Source: Bacteroidota bacterium
GTDB taxonomy: Bacteria > Bacteroidota > Bacteroidia > Bacteroidales > Prolixibacteraceae
Assembly: GCA_023251435.1 (NCBI GenBank)
Contig: JAHEYU010000005.1
Location: 90,588 to 154,587 of the forward strand
Direction: 5' to 3'
Length of the DNA: 64,000 nt
Positions 8,097-17,314 of this stretch are shown in pieces. Each line of letters begins with the position of its first letter. Within the stretch, counting starts at the first letter, position 1. The position numbers and the translations under genes were made by a program. Below the pieces are notes generated by a model. It was given only the letters and a program-made list of their open reading frames with translations. It ran no database searches and was not told the origin of the DNA.

Positions 8097-9434
8097 ATGA
8101 AACTCTGGGATAAAGGAACATCGGTAAATGAACTCATCGAAAATTTTACAGTTGGCAAAGATCGTGAAATGGACTTGTACCTTGCAAAATTTGATGTGCT
8201 TGGATCAATTGCCCATGCTAAAATGTTGCAATCGATTGATTTACTTACAAAAAGTGAGCTTGCAGAACTTCATTCAGAACTGACCGAAATTTACCGTGTG
8301 ATTGAAAACGGAGGCTTCAGGATTGAGGAAGGTGTGGAAGATGTTCATTCTCAGGTTGAACTGATGCTCACCCGGAAACTGGGTGATGTAGGTAAGAAAA
8401 TTCATAGTGGTCGTTCACGTAACGATCAGGTTTTGCTCGACCTTAAACTTTTTACCCGTTCCGAAATTCAGAAATTGGTAATTGCTGCCAACGAATTGTT
8501 TGAAAAGCTGCTGATAAAAGCCGAAGCCAACAAACAATACCTGATGCCCGGATACACTCATTTACAGGTGGCTATGCCCTCATCTTTTGGTTTGTGGTTT
8601 AGCGCTTATGCCGAAAGTCTGGTAGATGATTTGGTTTTACTGCAGGCTGCCTATAAAATTACCAATCAAAATCCGTTGGGTTCGGCGGCCGGATATGGTT
8701 CTTCTTTTCCGCTCGACCGGCAGATGACCACCGATTTGCTGGGTTTCGAATCTATGAACTACAATGTGATTTATGCCCAAATGGGACGCGGAAAGATGGA
8801 GAAAACGGTTGCTTTTGCTTTGTCGTCGGTTGCTGCAACCATCTCAAAATTCGCTTTCGATGTTTGCTTGTTCATGAGCCAGAATTTTGGCTTCGTTTCT
8901 CTTCCTGACGAGCTGACAACCGGTTCGAGCATAATGCCCCACAAGAAAAATCCCGATGTGTTCGAACTCGTTCGCTCGCATTGTAATAAAATACAGGCGA
9001 TTCCTTACCAGATCAGTTTGATGACCAATAATCTTCCAAGCGGCTATTTCCGCGACCTTCAGATTTTGAAAGAAGTTTTCCTGCCTGCATTTCAGGAATT
9101 AAACGACTGCATAAGCATTGCCGGATTTGCGATTGATAACATGACAGTAAATACCAATTTACTTGCCGACGATCGCTATAAATATGTTTTCAGCGTTGAA
9201 GATGTGAATAAACTTGTAATGCAGGGAGTTCCATTCCGCGATGCGTACAAACAGGTTGGCAATCAGATTAATGCAGGAACTTATGAGCCAAGTCGCGATA
9301 TAAATCACAGCCATCAGGGAAGTTTAGGAAATTTATGTCTTGAAGATATTGTCGGTAAAATGAAGATTGTCATCGATGGATATAAATTTCAGGAGATAGA
9401 AAAAGCCTACACGAAATTGCTTGGAGAAGTTTGA
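8097..9434 (+). CDS. argH: Argininosuccinate lyase
   Basis: Cytoplasmic ArgH (445 aa) splits argininosuccinate into arginine and fumarate, the last step of arginine synthesis. Visible family landmarks are the N-terminal LWDKG, VHSQVELMLTRKLG, KIHSGRSRNDQVLLDLKLF, the substrate-binding GYTHLQVAMPSSFGLWFSAY and the fumarase/lyase-superfamily signature GSSIMPHKKNPD. I chose the ATG at 8097; the longer frame starts at a TTG (8061) and adds residues unrelated to ArgH. It stands alone here, with no other arg genes adjacent. It is followed by the glutamate synthase genes, so both neighbours serve nitrogen assimilation, although a separate strong promoter precedes gltB. Confidence 0.96.
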   Translation: MKLWDKGTSVNELIENFTVGKDREMDLYLAKFDVLGSIAHAKMLQSIDLLTKSELAELHSELTEIYRVIENGGFRIEEGVEDVHSQVELMLTRKLGDVGKKIHSGRSRNDQVLLDLKLFTRSEIQKLVIAANELFEKLLIKAEANKQYLMPGYTHLQVAMPSSFGLWFSAYAESLVDDLVLLQAAYKITNQNPLGSAAGYGSSFPLDRQMTTDLLGFESMNYNVIYAQMGRGKMEKTVAFALSSVAATISKFAFDVCLFMSQNFGFVSLPDELTTGSSIMPHKKNPDVFELVRSHCNKIQAIPYQISLMTNNLPSGYFRDLQILKEVFLPAFQELNDCISIAGFAIDNMTVNTNLLADDRYKYVFSVEDVNKLVMQGVPFRDAYKQVGNQINAGTYEPSRDINHSHQGSLGNLCLEDIVGKMKIVIDGYKFQEIEKAYTKLLGEV

Positions 9435-9643
9435 ATGCTTCTAATCAACAAGTAAGCATTTAGGATTAAAAGCGAACAGATTGTCAGGATTTGTTAATTT
9501 ATCGTTATTTGTTGATTTTTCCTGATTATGATTTTTATCTGAAATTTATTATTAAGTATCTATTGGATAGTGTTTTGAGTGTTTGTTTTGCCTCTTTTCT
9601 TCCAGAGCGCCTCAAATTTGTCATTGTCATTGATTTCTTAGAA
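9435..9643. other. AT-rich spacer between argH and the gltB promoter
   Basis: The argH-gltB gap (9435-9807) has no credible gene. Its open frames are Phe/Ile/Leu/Lys-rich artefacts of AT-rich DNA. The clear feature is the promoter at 9644-9675, which leaves a ~125-nt untranslated leader. No riboswitch or terminator structure was recognised. Confidence 0.5.
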
Positions 9644-9675
9644 TTTGAACTTTCTATAAAAAAAAACTACTTTTG
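9644..9675 (+). promoter_or_regulatory. Bacteroidota-type promoter for gltB
   Basis: TTTG at 9644-9647, a 20-nt spacer, then TACTTTTG at 9668-9675. This fits the -33 TTTG / -7 TAnnTTTG consensus fully. Transcription should start near 9682, leaving about 125 nt of leader before gltB. Confidence 0.7.
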
Positions 9676-9807
9676 CTTTCAGTTTGTAAGAAAAAAGATT
9701 GTTTTGCTTATAATTTATCAATATTGATCGGTTGATTCGTTCATAATGATTTTGAAACCGATAATTAGGAAGCTTTTTGTGAATACGAAATATTAAAAAT
9801 ATAGATA

Positions 9808-12800
9808 ATGAGTATAGGTTTTCCAAAGGCCCAGGGTTTGTATGATCCTGCCAATGAGCATGATAATTGCGGAATTGGCTTTGTGGCTCATATTAAAGGT
9901 CAAAAATCGCATGAAATTGTTGAACGTGGCCTGGAGGTTCTTGAAAATATGGACCACCGTGGCGCAACCGGTTCTGACAATAAAACTGGTGACGGTGCTG
10001 GTATTTTAATGCAAATCCCGGATCAGTATATCAAGGAGGTGTTGAAAGTTAATATTCCGGCTTCAGGTAAATTTGGCACAGGATTGATTTTTTTTCCGCA
10101 GGACAAAGAAGAAGCAAGTATTTGTCAGGAAGTCTTAACAAAGTATATTTTTCAGGAAGGACTTGAGCTGATTGAATACCGCGATGTGGCTGTTGATAGT
10201 TCAGCTCCGGGCGAAATTGCAAAACTTACAGAACCTTATGTAAGGCAGATATTTGTGAAAGCCGATCTTGAGCAGGATGTGCTTGAACAAAAATTATATC
10301 TCGCACGCAAGCAGGCAGCTCAGGAGATAAGGGAATCGGCACTTAAATTCAAAGGGGCATTTTATATTCCAAGTTTATCTTCCAAAACCATTATTTACAA
10401 GGGAATGTTAACTCCGGGTCAGTTAAGGGATTATTACAAAGATTTGACCCATCCAAAATTTACAAGCGCCATCGCTTTGGTACATTCAAGGTTCAGCACC
10501 AATACTTTCCCGACATGGGATTTGGCTCAGCCTTTCCGTTTGGTGGCTCACAATGGCGAGATCAATACAATCAAGGGAAACCGCATGTGGATGCAGGCTC
10601 GCGAAGCATTGCTTAAATCAGAAGTTTTTGGTGATGATCTGAAAAAACTGTTTCCTGTAATCGAACCCAATAAATCTGATTCGGCTTCATTTGACAATAC
10701 GCTTGAATTTCTACACATGACCGGTCGGTCAATTCCTCACGCGTTGTGTATGATGATTCCTGAATCGTTCAATTCGAAAAATCCGATTCCTGACAGTCTG
10801 AAGGCTTTTTACGAATATCATTCAACCATCATGGAACCGTGGGATGGCCCGGCCTCTATGGTTTTTTCTGATGGCCGCTACATTGGAGGTACACTCGACC
10901 GCAACGGATTGCGTCCTTCTAGATACATTATCACCAAAAACGATATGATCGTTATGGGCTCGGAAGTGGGAGTTCAGACTTTTGCTGCTGAAGAAGTAAA
11001 AGAAAAAGGCCGTTTGCGCCCCGGAAAAATACTGCTTGTTGATACCAAACTTGGTATTATTATTCCTGACAAAGAAGTAAAAGCGCAGTTGAGTTCCCGT
11101 AATCCTTATGGTAACTGGCTGAAGGAAAATCGTTTGGTGATGGACGATATTGAGGTGAAACAACGAGTTTCTTCATCGCTGGGCGATCAGTTTAATACCT
11201 TGTCGAAAGTCTTTGGCTACTCGAAAGAAGACATGGAAATGATAATCGCTCCGATGGCTATTTCAGGAGTTGAACCAACCAGCTCGATGGGTAATGATAC
11301 TCCGCTGGCTTGTTTCTCCGAAAAACCTCATCGTTTCTTCGATTATTTCCGCCAGGTATTTGCGCAGGTAACCAATCCGCCAATTGATTCAATTCGCGAA
11401 GGCCTCGTGATGTCACTGACCAATTACATCGGTTCGCTTCACTCAAATATTCTGGATGAATCGCCGATACACGCGAAACTTATAAAGTTTGACGATCCGA
11501 TTATTACCAATACCGACCTTGGAAAAATAAAAGATCTGAAACATGAGCAATTCTCGCACGCCACATTGCCAATGGTATTTCCGATAAAAGATGGTGTAGA
11601 GGGATTTCAGAAAGCGTTTGATGGATTGCTGAAACTTGCAGAAAAAGCGGTGGATGACAAGAAAAACTTCATCATTCTGTCCGACCGTCAGGTTTCCGAA
11701 GAATTTGCGCCAATTCCATCATTGCTAGCCGTTGCAGCAGTTCACCATCACCTGATTCAGACCCAGAAAAGGATGCAGATCGGGATCATTGTTGAGACCG
11801 GCGAAGCACGCGAGATTGCACATTTTGCGTTGTTGTTTGGTTATGGAGCCAGTTCGGTGAATCCTTATCTGGCCTTTGCTGCCATCGACGATCTGGTGAA
11901 AAGTGGTGAGATTAAATTGAAATATTCTGAAGCCAGATACAATTACATCAAATCGATTGATAAAGGTTTGCTGAAGGTTTTATCAAAGATGGGCGTATCA
12001 ACTTTGCGTAGTTATCAGGGAGGTCAGTTGTTTGAAGCGCTTGGAATTAGTAATGAGGTAATTAATAAATATTTTACCGGAACTGCTTCTAAATTTGGTG
12101 GAATCGGTTTTGAAGAGATTTGTCAGGAGTCGCTTTTATTCCATAAGGAAGCTTACGGTAAAAAGAAACACCTGATCAATAATAATTTTGAGAGTGCCGG
12201 AACTTACCATTACCGGAAATACGGCGAACACCATGCATGGAATCCTGAAACAATCGGATTGCTGCAATGGGCTACCCGGACCAACGATTACAGTGTATTC
12301 AAGGAATTCAGTAAAAAGGTAGATGCCGATAATACCAAACCAACGTTTATTCGCGGTTGCCTGAAATACAAAAAGAACCCGATTGATATTTCACTGGTTG
12401 AACCTGCCGAAAGTATCATGAAACGATTTGTTACCGGCGCCATGTCGTACGGATCGATCAGCAAGGAAGCACATGAGGCTTTGGCTGTTGCGATGAATAC
12501 CATTGGCGGACGAAGCAACACGGGCGAAGGTGGTGAAGATGCTGAACGTTTTGGAACCAACAAACGAAGCGCTATCAAGCAGGTAGCGTCGGGTCGTTTT
12601 GGGGTAACCAACAATTACCTGATCAATGCCGATGAGTTGCAGATTAAAATTGCACAGGGCGCAAAACCGGGTGAGGGTGGACAACTTCCCGGATTTAAAG
12701 TCAATAATATTATTGCCAAACTCCGGAATTCAACTCCCGGAATTACCTTAATTTCGCCTCCGCCTCACCACGATATTTATTCGATTGAGGATTTGGCACA

Positions 12801-14331
12801 GCTGATTTACGACCTGAAGGTTACCAACCCGAGAGCAAAAGTTTCAGTAAAACTGGTGGCTGAAAATGGGGTAGGTACAATTGCTGCCGGTGTTGCCAAA
12901 GCTTTCTCTGATGTGATAATCATTGCAGGTTGCGAAGGTGGTACTGGTGCCAGTCCGGCCAGTTCTATCAAATTTGCAGGTTTGCCTGCCGAGTTGGGTA
13001 TTGCCGAAGCGCAACAAACTTTGGTAATGAACAACCTTCGCGGTCGTGTGAAATTGCAGGTTGACGGTCAGCTTAAAACGGGCCGCGATGTGGTGATTAT
13101 GGGAATGTTGGGCGGCGAAGAATTCGGATTCTCTACATCAGCGCTCATCACTTTGGGTTGCATCATGATGCGCAAATGCCACTTGAATACTTGTCCTGCC
13201 GGTATTGCCACACAGGACGAAACCCTTCGCAAACGTTTTATTGGCCGCTCCGAATTTGTGATCAATTTCTTCCGTTTTATTGCCGAAGAAGTTCGCGAAC
13301 ATCTTGCAGAACTCGGATTTACAACTTTCGAAGAAATTGTTGGCCGTGCCGATTTGCTCGAACAGAACAATGAGGTATTGAACTGGAAAATGAAGAAGAT
13401 GGACTTCTCGAAGATCATTTATATGCCTGAAGAAGCCAAACACCACGACATTCACAATACATTTCTAAATATTAAATCGGTTGAAGATCATCTCGACCAC
13501 ACCTTAATTCGCGAAGCAAATAAAGCCATCAAGAGCAAAGAAAAAGTTTGGCTGTCGCATACCATCACCAATGTTGACCGTACTGTCGGGGCCATGTTGT
13601 CAGGTGAAATTTCCCGTCGTTACGGCGAAGAAGGATTGCCAAACAATACAATCATGGCCAATTTCACAGGAACAGCCGGACAAAGTTTCGGCGCTTTCCT
13701 TGTGAAAGGATTGAGTTTCCGTTTGGAAGGTGATTGTAACGACTACATTGGCAAAGGGCTTTCAGGAGGACGTATCATCGTTGTTCCTCCGGTAGGTACA
13801 ACTTTTAATCCTGAAGAAAATATCATCGTTGGAAATACTTCTTTTTACGGGGCAACTTCAGGAGAAGCATACATTCGCGGGGTAGCCGGAGAACGATTCT
13901 GTGTACGTAATTCAGGAGCAAAAACAGTTATTGAAGGTAGCGGCGACCATTGCTGCGAATACATGACAGGCGGCCGTGTGGTTGTGCTGGGAACTACCGG
14001 ACGTAACTTTGCAGCCGGGATGAGCGGCGGAATTGCTTATGTACTCGATGAGGAAGGCAATTTCGGATATTTTTGCAACAAAGGGCTGGTTGAACTTGGC
14101 CCGGTTGAAGACAAAGCCGATATCGTTGAATTACAGGATATGATTAACAAGCATTTGCTATATACACAAAGTACAATGGCAGCTAAAATTCTTACCAACT
14201 GGGACGAATACCTTCCAAAATTTGTCAAGGTAATTCCGTTTGAGTATAAGAAAGTGCTTGAAGAACTGAAACTTCGTGAGTTGGAGAAAAAACTTCAGCT
14301 GACTGAAGATAATCCGAGGCATCAGGAGTAG
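9808..14331 (+). CDS. gltB: Glutamate synthase, large (alpha) subunit
   Basis: The 1507-residue large subunit of NADPH-type glutamate synthase makes glutamate from glutamine and 2-oxoglutarate. The N-terminal glutaminase (class II amidotransferase) begins at Cys21 in NCGIGFVAHIKG, so a 20-residue propeptide must be removed. A central domain precedes the FMN-binding barrel (GGRSNTGEGGEDAERF, GAKPGEGGQLPGFKV, AGCEGGTGASPASSI). The [3Fe-4S] cysteines lie in CIMMRKCHLNTCPAGIA (first Cys about residue 1118). The C-terminal right-handed helix domain carries repeated Gly motifs such as GGRVVVLGTTGRNFAAGMSGG. Length is normal. It is followed by gltD after a 245-bp hairpin-rich gap, and forms the active complex with it. 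Confidence 0.98.
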   Translation: MSIGFPKAQGLYDPANEHDNCGIGFVAHIKGQKSHEIVERGLEVLENMDHRGATGSDNKTGDGAGILMQIPDQYIKEVLKVNIPASGKFGTGLIFFPQDKEEASICQEVLTKYIFQEGLELIEYRDVAVDSSAPGEIAKLTEPYVRQIFVKADLEQDVLEQKLYLARKQAAQEIRESALKFKGAFYIPSLSSKTIIYKGMLTPGQLRDYYKDLTHPKFTSAIALVHSRFSTNTFPTWDLAQPFRLVAHNGEINTIKGNRMWMQAREALLKSEVFGDDLKKLFPVIEPNKSDSASFDNTLEFLHMTGRSIPHALCMMIPESFNSKNPIPDSLKAFYEYHSTIMEPWDGPASMVFSDGRYIGGTLDRNGLRPSRYIITKNDMIVMGSEVGVQTFAAEEVKEKGRLRPGKILLVDTKLGIIIPDKEVKAQLSSRNPYGNWLKENRLVMDDIEVKQRVSSSLGDQFNTLSKVFGYSKEDMEMIIAPMAISGVEPTSSMGNDTPLACFSEKPHRFFDYFRQVFAQVTNPPIDSIREGLVMSLTNYIGSLHSNILDESPIHAKLIKFDDPIITNTDLGKIKDLKHEQFSHATLPMVFPIKDGVEGFQKAFDGLLKLAEKAVDDKKNFIILSDRQVSEEFAPIPSLLAVAAVHHHLIQTQKRMQIGIIVETGEAREIAHFALLFGYGASSVNPYLAFAAIDDLVKSGEIKLKYSEARYNYIKSIDKGLLKVLSKMGVSTLRSYQGGQLFEALGISNEVINKYFTGTASKFGGIGFEEICQESLLFHKEAYGKKKHLINNNFESAGTYHYRKYGEHHAWNPETIGLLQWATRTNDYSVFKEFSKKVDADNTKPTFIRGCLKYKKNPIDISLVEPAESIMKRFVTGAMSYGSISKEAHEALAVAMNTIGGRSNTGEGGEDAERFGTNKRSAIKQVASGRFGVTNNYLINADELQIKIAQGAKPGEGGQLPGFKVNNIIAKLRNSTPGITLISPPPHHDIYSIEDLAQLIYDLKVTNPRAKVSVKLVAENGVGTIAAGVAKAFSDVIIIAGCEGGTGASPASSIKFAGLPAELGIAEAQQTLVMNNLRGRVKLQVDGQLKTGRDVVIMGMLGGEEFGFSTSALITLGCIMMRKCHLNTCPAGIATQDETLRKRFIGRSEFVINFFRFIAEEVREHLAELGFTTFEEIVGRADLLEQNNEVLNWKMKKMDFSKIIYMPEEAKHHDIHNTFLNIKSVEDHLDHTLIREANKAIKSKEKVWLSHTITNVDRTVGAMLSGEISRRYGEEGLPNNTIMANFTGTAGQSFGAFLVKGLSFRLEGDCNDYIGKGLSGGRIIVVPPVGTTFNPEENIIVGNTSFYGATSGEAYIRGVAGERFCVRNSGAKTVIEGSGDHCCEYMTGGRVVVLGTTGRNFAAGMSGGIAYVLDEEGNFGYFCNKGLVELGPVEDKADIVELQDMINKHLLYTQSTMAAKILTNWDEYLPKFVKVIPFEYKKVLEELKLRELEKKLQLTEDNPRHQE

Positions 14332-14336
14332 CGAAG

Positions 14337-14380
14337 CCCCCTTCCCAATTTCCTGCCTGTCGGCAGGAACTCCAAGGGGG
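14337..14380. repeat. Imperfect palindrome 1 in the gltB-gltD gap
   Basis: An outer CCCCCTT (14337-14343) pairs with AAGGGGG (14374-14380). Inside it is an 8-bp stem TTCCTGCC/GGCAGGAA with a TGTC loop (14350-14369). This resembles degenerate intergenic repeats common in Bacteroidota. Confidence 0.6.
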
Positions 14381-14413
14381 AAAGGGAAGGATACTGCAAG
14401 TTGCAGCTTTTTC

Positions 14414-14460
14414 GCCCTGAAGGGGCAGCACATCAATAGCCCGGGACGAAACACCGGGTT
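14414..14460. repeat. Double hairpin (CCCTGAAGGG / CCCGG...CCGGG) repeat
   Basis: GCCC-TGAAG-GGGC at 14414-14426 is followed by CCCGG (14440-14444) pairing with CCGGG (14454-14458), ending GGGTTAAAAA. The overall pattern, a CCCTGAAGGG box then an AGCCCGGG...CCGGGTT hairpin, looks like a widespread intergenic repeat family (from memory of the pattern; not searched). Confidence 0.55.
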
Positions 14461-14480
14461 AAAAAAGACAACAAACGTAA

Positions 14481-14528
14481 CCGACCGGAAGATAATGTTA
14501 TTCAGCGTAATAACCTTATTTCGGTCGG
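14481..14528. repeat. Long imperfect palindrome before gltD
   Basis: CCGACCGGAAGATAATGTTA opens an arm that pairs, with two bulges and one mismatch, with the sequence ending TTATTTCGGTCGG at 14528. The loop is CAGCGT. The ~20-bp stem lies 48 nt before gltD. It could protect or terminate part of the gltB transcript. Confidence 0.6.
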
Positions 14529-14576
14529 AATAGAATAAAAATTAATTTATTGATTTTCTGACAAATTATAATTACC

Positions 14577-16001
14577 ATGGGAAATCCAAAAGGTTTCATG
14601 ACAATAGGACGGAAAGAAGCAGGTTATCGTCCGCTGAATGACAGAATTTATGATTACGGAGAGGTTGAGCAAACCCTCGACGACAAGGACCGCATAGAAC
14701 AGGCTGCTCGTTGCATGGATTGTGGAGTTCCTTTCTGCCATTGGGGTTGCCCTGTCGGCAGTAAAATTCCGGAATGGCAGGATCTGGTTTACAAGGCTGA
14801 TTGGAAAGGTGCCTACGAAGCATTGCATTCAACCAACAGTTTTCCGGAGTTTACTGGTCGCGTTTGTCCTGCTCCCTGCGAGAAATCGTGCGTGCTGGCC
14901 ATTCACGAGGAAGCTGTAACCATTCGCGAAAACGAAGCTTCAACCGTTGAACATGCTTTCAATCTTGGTTTTGTTCAGCCACGTATTCCTGAAGTACGCA
15001 CAGGTAAAAAAGTTGCGGTGGTTGGCTCCGGTCCTGCCGGTTTATCGGCTGCCGATCTGTTAAATCAGGCTGGCCATGAAGTGACAGTTTTTGAGAAAAA
15101 TAATGCAATCGGCGGCTTGCTTCGTTTCGGAATTCCCGATTTTAAATTAAGTAAAACAATCATTGATCGTCGTTTAGGGATTTTCCTCGACGAAGGAATT
15201 AATTTCAAACCAAATGTTGCTGTTGGTACAGATATTAGCCGCGAAGAATTACTGGCAAATTTTGATGCAATAGTTTTGGCCAATGGCGCCGAACAAGCCC
15301 GCGATTTACCTGTTGAAGGCCGCGATTTGAATGGTGTCTATTTTGCCATGGAATTTCTGACACAACAAAATAAACGAATTGCCGGGGAACTTATACCTGA
15401 AGAAATTAGCATTACAGCCAAAGATAAACGGGTTCTGGTAATTGGTGGAGGCGATACAGGCTCTGATTGTGTGGGAACTTCGATTCGACAAAAAGCAAAA
15501 AGCGTGATTCAGATCGAAATTTTACCAAAACCAACAGCAAAACGCGCTGATAACAATCCCTGGCCTTACTGGCCAAACACCCTTCGTACTTCGAGTTCGC
15601 ACATGGAAGGCTGCGAACGCCGCTGGAGTTTATCGACCAAACGTCTGATTGGCGAGAATGGTCAGCTTAAACAGGTTGAACTGGTTGGAGTTGAATGGGG
15701 GAAAGATGAAGCAGGACGTTGGGCAATGACCGAAATACCCGGATCATCAGAAATTCTGGATGTCGATCTGGTATTGCTTTCGATGGGTTTCACCCAGCCG
15801 GTTCACAACGGCTTGCTCGATCAACTGGGTATTGAGTACGATGCCCGCGGAAATGTGAAAGTGAATTTGAAAAAGCAAACTTCGATTGATAAAGTTTTTG
15901 CCTGCGGCGACATTGAAGCAGGTGCAAGCCTTGTAGTTCGTGCAATCGAAGCAGGAAAGATTGCCGCCGCAAATGTGGATGAATTCCTGACTGAAGAGTA
16001 A
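14577..16001 (+). CDS. gltD: Glutamate synthase, small (beta) subunit
   Basis: The 474-residue flavoprotein subunit passes electrons from NADPH to the large subunit. It has an N-terminal iron-sulfur region (CMDCGVPFCHWGCP, then CPAPCEKSC), an FAD-binding fold (VVGSGPAGLSAADLLNQAG, about residues 145-165) and an NADPH-binding fold (VIGGGDTGSDCVGTS, about residues 290-305). The C-terminal FACGDIEAG motif of the flavin site is present. Length is typical. The start at 14577 gives MGNPKGFMTIGRKEAGYRP, the usual N-terminus of this family. It lies downstream of gltB and should be co-transcribed, although three hairpin repeats in the gap may set the ratio of the two messages (inference). Confidence 0.97.
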   Translation: MGNPKGFMTIGRKEAGYRPLNDRIYDYGEVEQTLDDKDRIEQAARCMDCGVPFCHWGCPVGSKIPEWQDLVYKADWKGAYEALHSTNSFPEFTGRVCPAPCEKSCVLAIHEEAVTIRENEASTVEHAFNLGFVQPRIPEVRTGKKVAVVGSGPAGLSAADLLNQAGHEVTVFEKNNAIGGLLRFGIPDFKLSKTIIDRRLGIFLDEGINFKPNVAVGTDISREELLANFDAIVLANGAEQARDLPVEGRDLNGVYFAMEFLTQQNKRIAGELIPEEISITAKDKRVLVIGGGDTGSDCVGTSIRQKAKSVIQIEILPKPTAKRADNNPWPYWPNTLRTSSSHMEGCERRWSLSTKRLIGENGQLKQVELVGVEWGKDEAGRWAMTEIPGSSEILDVDLVLLSMGFTQPVHNGLLDQLGIEYDARGNVKVNLKKQTSIDKVFACGDIEAGASLVVRAIEAGKIAAANVDEFLTEE

Positions 16002-16023
16002 TATTTCACAACTCTACCATATC

Positions 16024-16060
16024 AAAGGCCGTCTCAATTTAGTTTGGGACGGCCTTTTTT
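16024..16060 (+). terminator. Rho-independent terminator after gltD
   Basis: AAAGGCCGTC with a short loop pairs with GACGGCCTTT, followed by a T-run (ending at 16060). It is a strong stem 22 nt after the gltD stop and closes the gltBD unit. Confidence 0.9.
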
Positions 16061-16240
16061 CATGTCTTTTCCAGACTTTTCGGTTTCTTGAAAACTTCGG
16101 TCTTAACAATTATTAACGGTTCGGAATTGTTTTTTGCCTGGTAATGTTTTAACTTTCTGTATGTCAGTTGTTAGTGGCTGTTTTGAAGTGGGTTAACTGA
16201 TAATTTATCACTTTTATAAACCTTCCAAACATTCTATTTT

Positions 16241-17173
16241 ATGTGGAAAAGAATTAAGTTAACCTTGAAGAGAGTTTCAACTTATGAGTACAAACCTCGT
16301 TACTCTCGCTTAGCCGGTGATATTGCCAGTTTTGAACCACGCCTTCAGAAAAGAATATTTGATACAGGTAGCGCCCAAAAGCAGTGGGCGATAAAATCCC
16401 TGGAATTACTGACCCAAACCAGAGTATTTCTTGACGAATATAAAATCGATGAGGGATGGAAAAGTTTTCATACTGCAAAACGATTCGAGATATACGGAAT
16501 GGACAAGCATGAACGACTTGCTCTGGCAAGAGCGATTTATAAAGAAGCGGATAAACTTAATGAATGGAGAAAAGCATCGATTAAAAGTATGTTGGGCGAT
16601 ACAAACGGCCAGGTAACCGAAGCTCCCGAACCTGACGTCCTTATTCTGGCAGCCGAAATTAAAGACGAAGACTATAATAACATGTATTATATGAATCGTC
16701 TATCTCACAATATTTTCTGGTTACTTTCCGGATTACTCTTTCTTACAATATGGTTAATCGTCGCCTATTTTGTTATTTGTTCAAATTGGTACGATATCAA
16801 ATTTACAAAAACCGACTTAAGTCTTACCGGTTATATCATTGGTGTCTTATTATTCGGATTTCTTGGAGCTCTTACCAGTGCCATTCTTTTTACGCGCAAC
16901 CTGTCGAAATCGTCGAGGATCAAGGAAATTGCAAGTAGTCAGGTTGTTGTAATGAGCAAGATTTTTATCGGCGTCGGATTTTCAGTTTTCATATTTCTGA
17001 TTTTGCGTTCGTCGGTTGCTGATGGCATCAAGCTTTTTAGTTTTTCAATCTCACAACCGCTCGATTATTTTGCCATCGCTTTTGCTTCAGGTTTTACCGA
17101 AAAATTTGCGCAGAAATCGATGGATTTGCTTATTGGAAAAGATAACACCGAAAAAAGTAAAACTTCAGAATAA
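16241..17173 (+). CDS. Unknown multi-pass membrane protein upstream of patatin
   Basis: I do not recognise this 310-residue protein. The N-terminal ~150 residues are soluble, charged and probably helical. Three hydrophobic segments follow: about 157-180 (NIFWLLSGLLFLTIWLIVAY), 192-215 (TGYIIGVLLFGFLGALTSAI) and 232-253 (SKIFIGVGFSVFIFLIL). The C-terminal tail DYFAIAFASGFTEKFAQKSM resembles tails of other bacterial membrane proteins with a conserved GF.E motif. The ATG at 16241 follows AT-rich DNA. A patatin-like lipase gene lies 141 bp downstream on the same strand, so the two may work together at the membrane. That is inference from proximity. It has no signal peptide or recognised catalytic motif. 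Confidence 0.75.
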   Translation: MWKRIKLTLKRVSTYEYKPRYSRLAGDIASFEPRLQKRIFDTGSAQKQWAIKSLELLTQTRVFLDEYKIDEGWKSFHTAKRFEIYGMDKHERLALARAIYKEADKLNEWRKASIKSMLGDTNGQVTEAPEPDVLILAAEIKDEDYNNMYYMNRLSHNIFWLLSGLLFLTIWLIVAYFVICSNWYDIKFTKTDLSLTGYIIGVLLFGFLGALTSAILFTRNLSKSSRIKEIASSQVVVMSKIFIGVGFSVFIFLILRSSVADGIKLFSFSISQPLDYFAIAFASGFTEKFAQKSMDLLIGKDNTEKSKTSE

Positions 17174-17229
17174 GCGATTGTATAAGGATAAAGGTTCATC
17201 ATCAAATAGTTGAATATTTACTGTTATAA

Positions 17230-17262
17230 AACGAGCCATCCCTATTAATCGGGATACAGGAA
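17230..17262. repeat. Short ATCCC...GGGAT hairpin between membrane protein and patatin
   Basis: The sequence GAGCCATCCCTATTAATCGG continues to GGGATACAGG. ATCCC and GGGAT can pair across TATTAATC. It is a weak stem of uncertain role in the 141-bp gap. Confidence 0.3.
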
Positions 17263-17314
17263 AATGATTATTGGCGAGTTACAATGTGGCAATTAACAAT
17301 CAAATTAAAAACAC

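Noticed and set aside
9491..9826. Two open frames between argH and gltB.
   Set aside because: Phe/Ile/Leu/Lys-rich artefacts in AT-rich DNA; one overlaps the gltB promoter and start.
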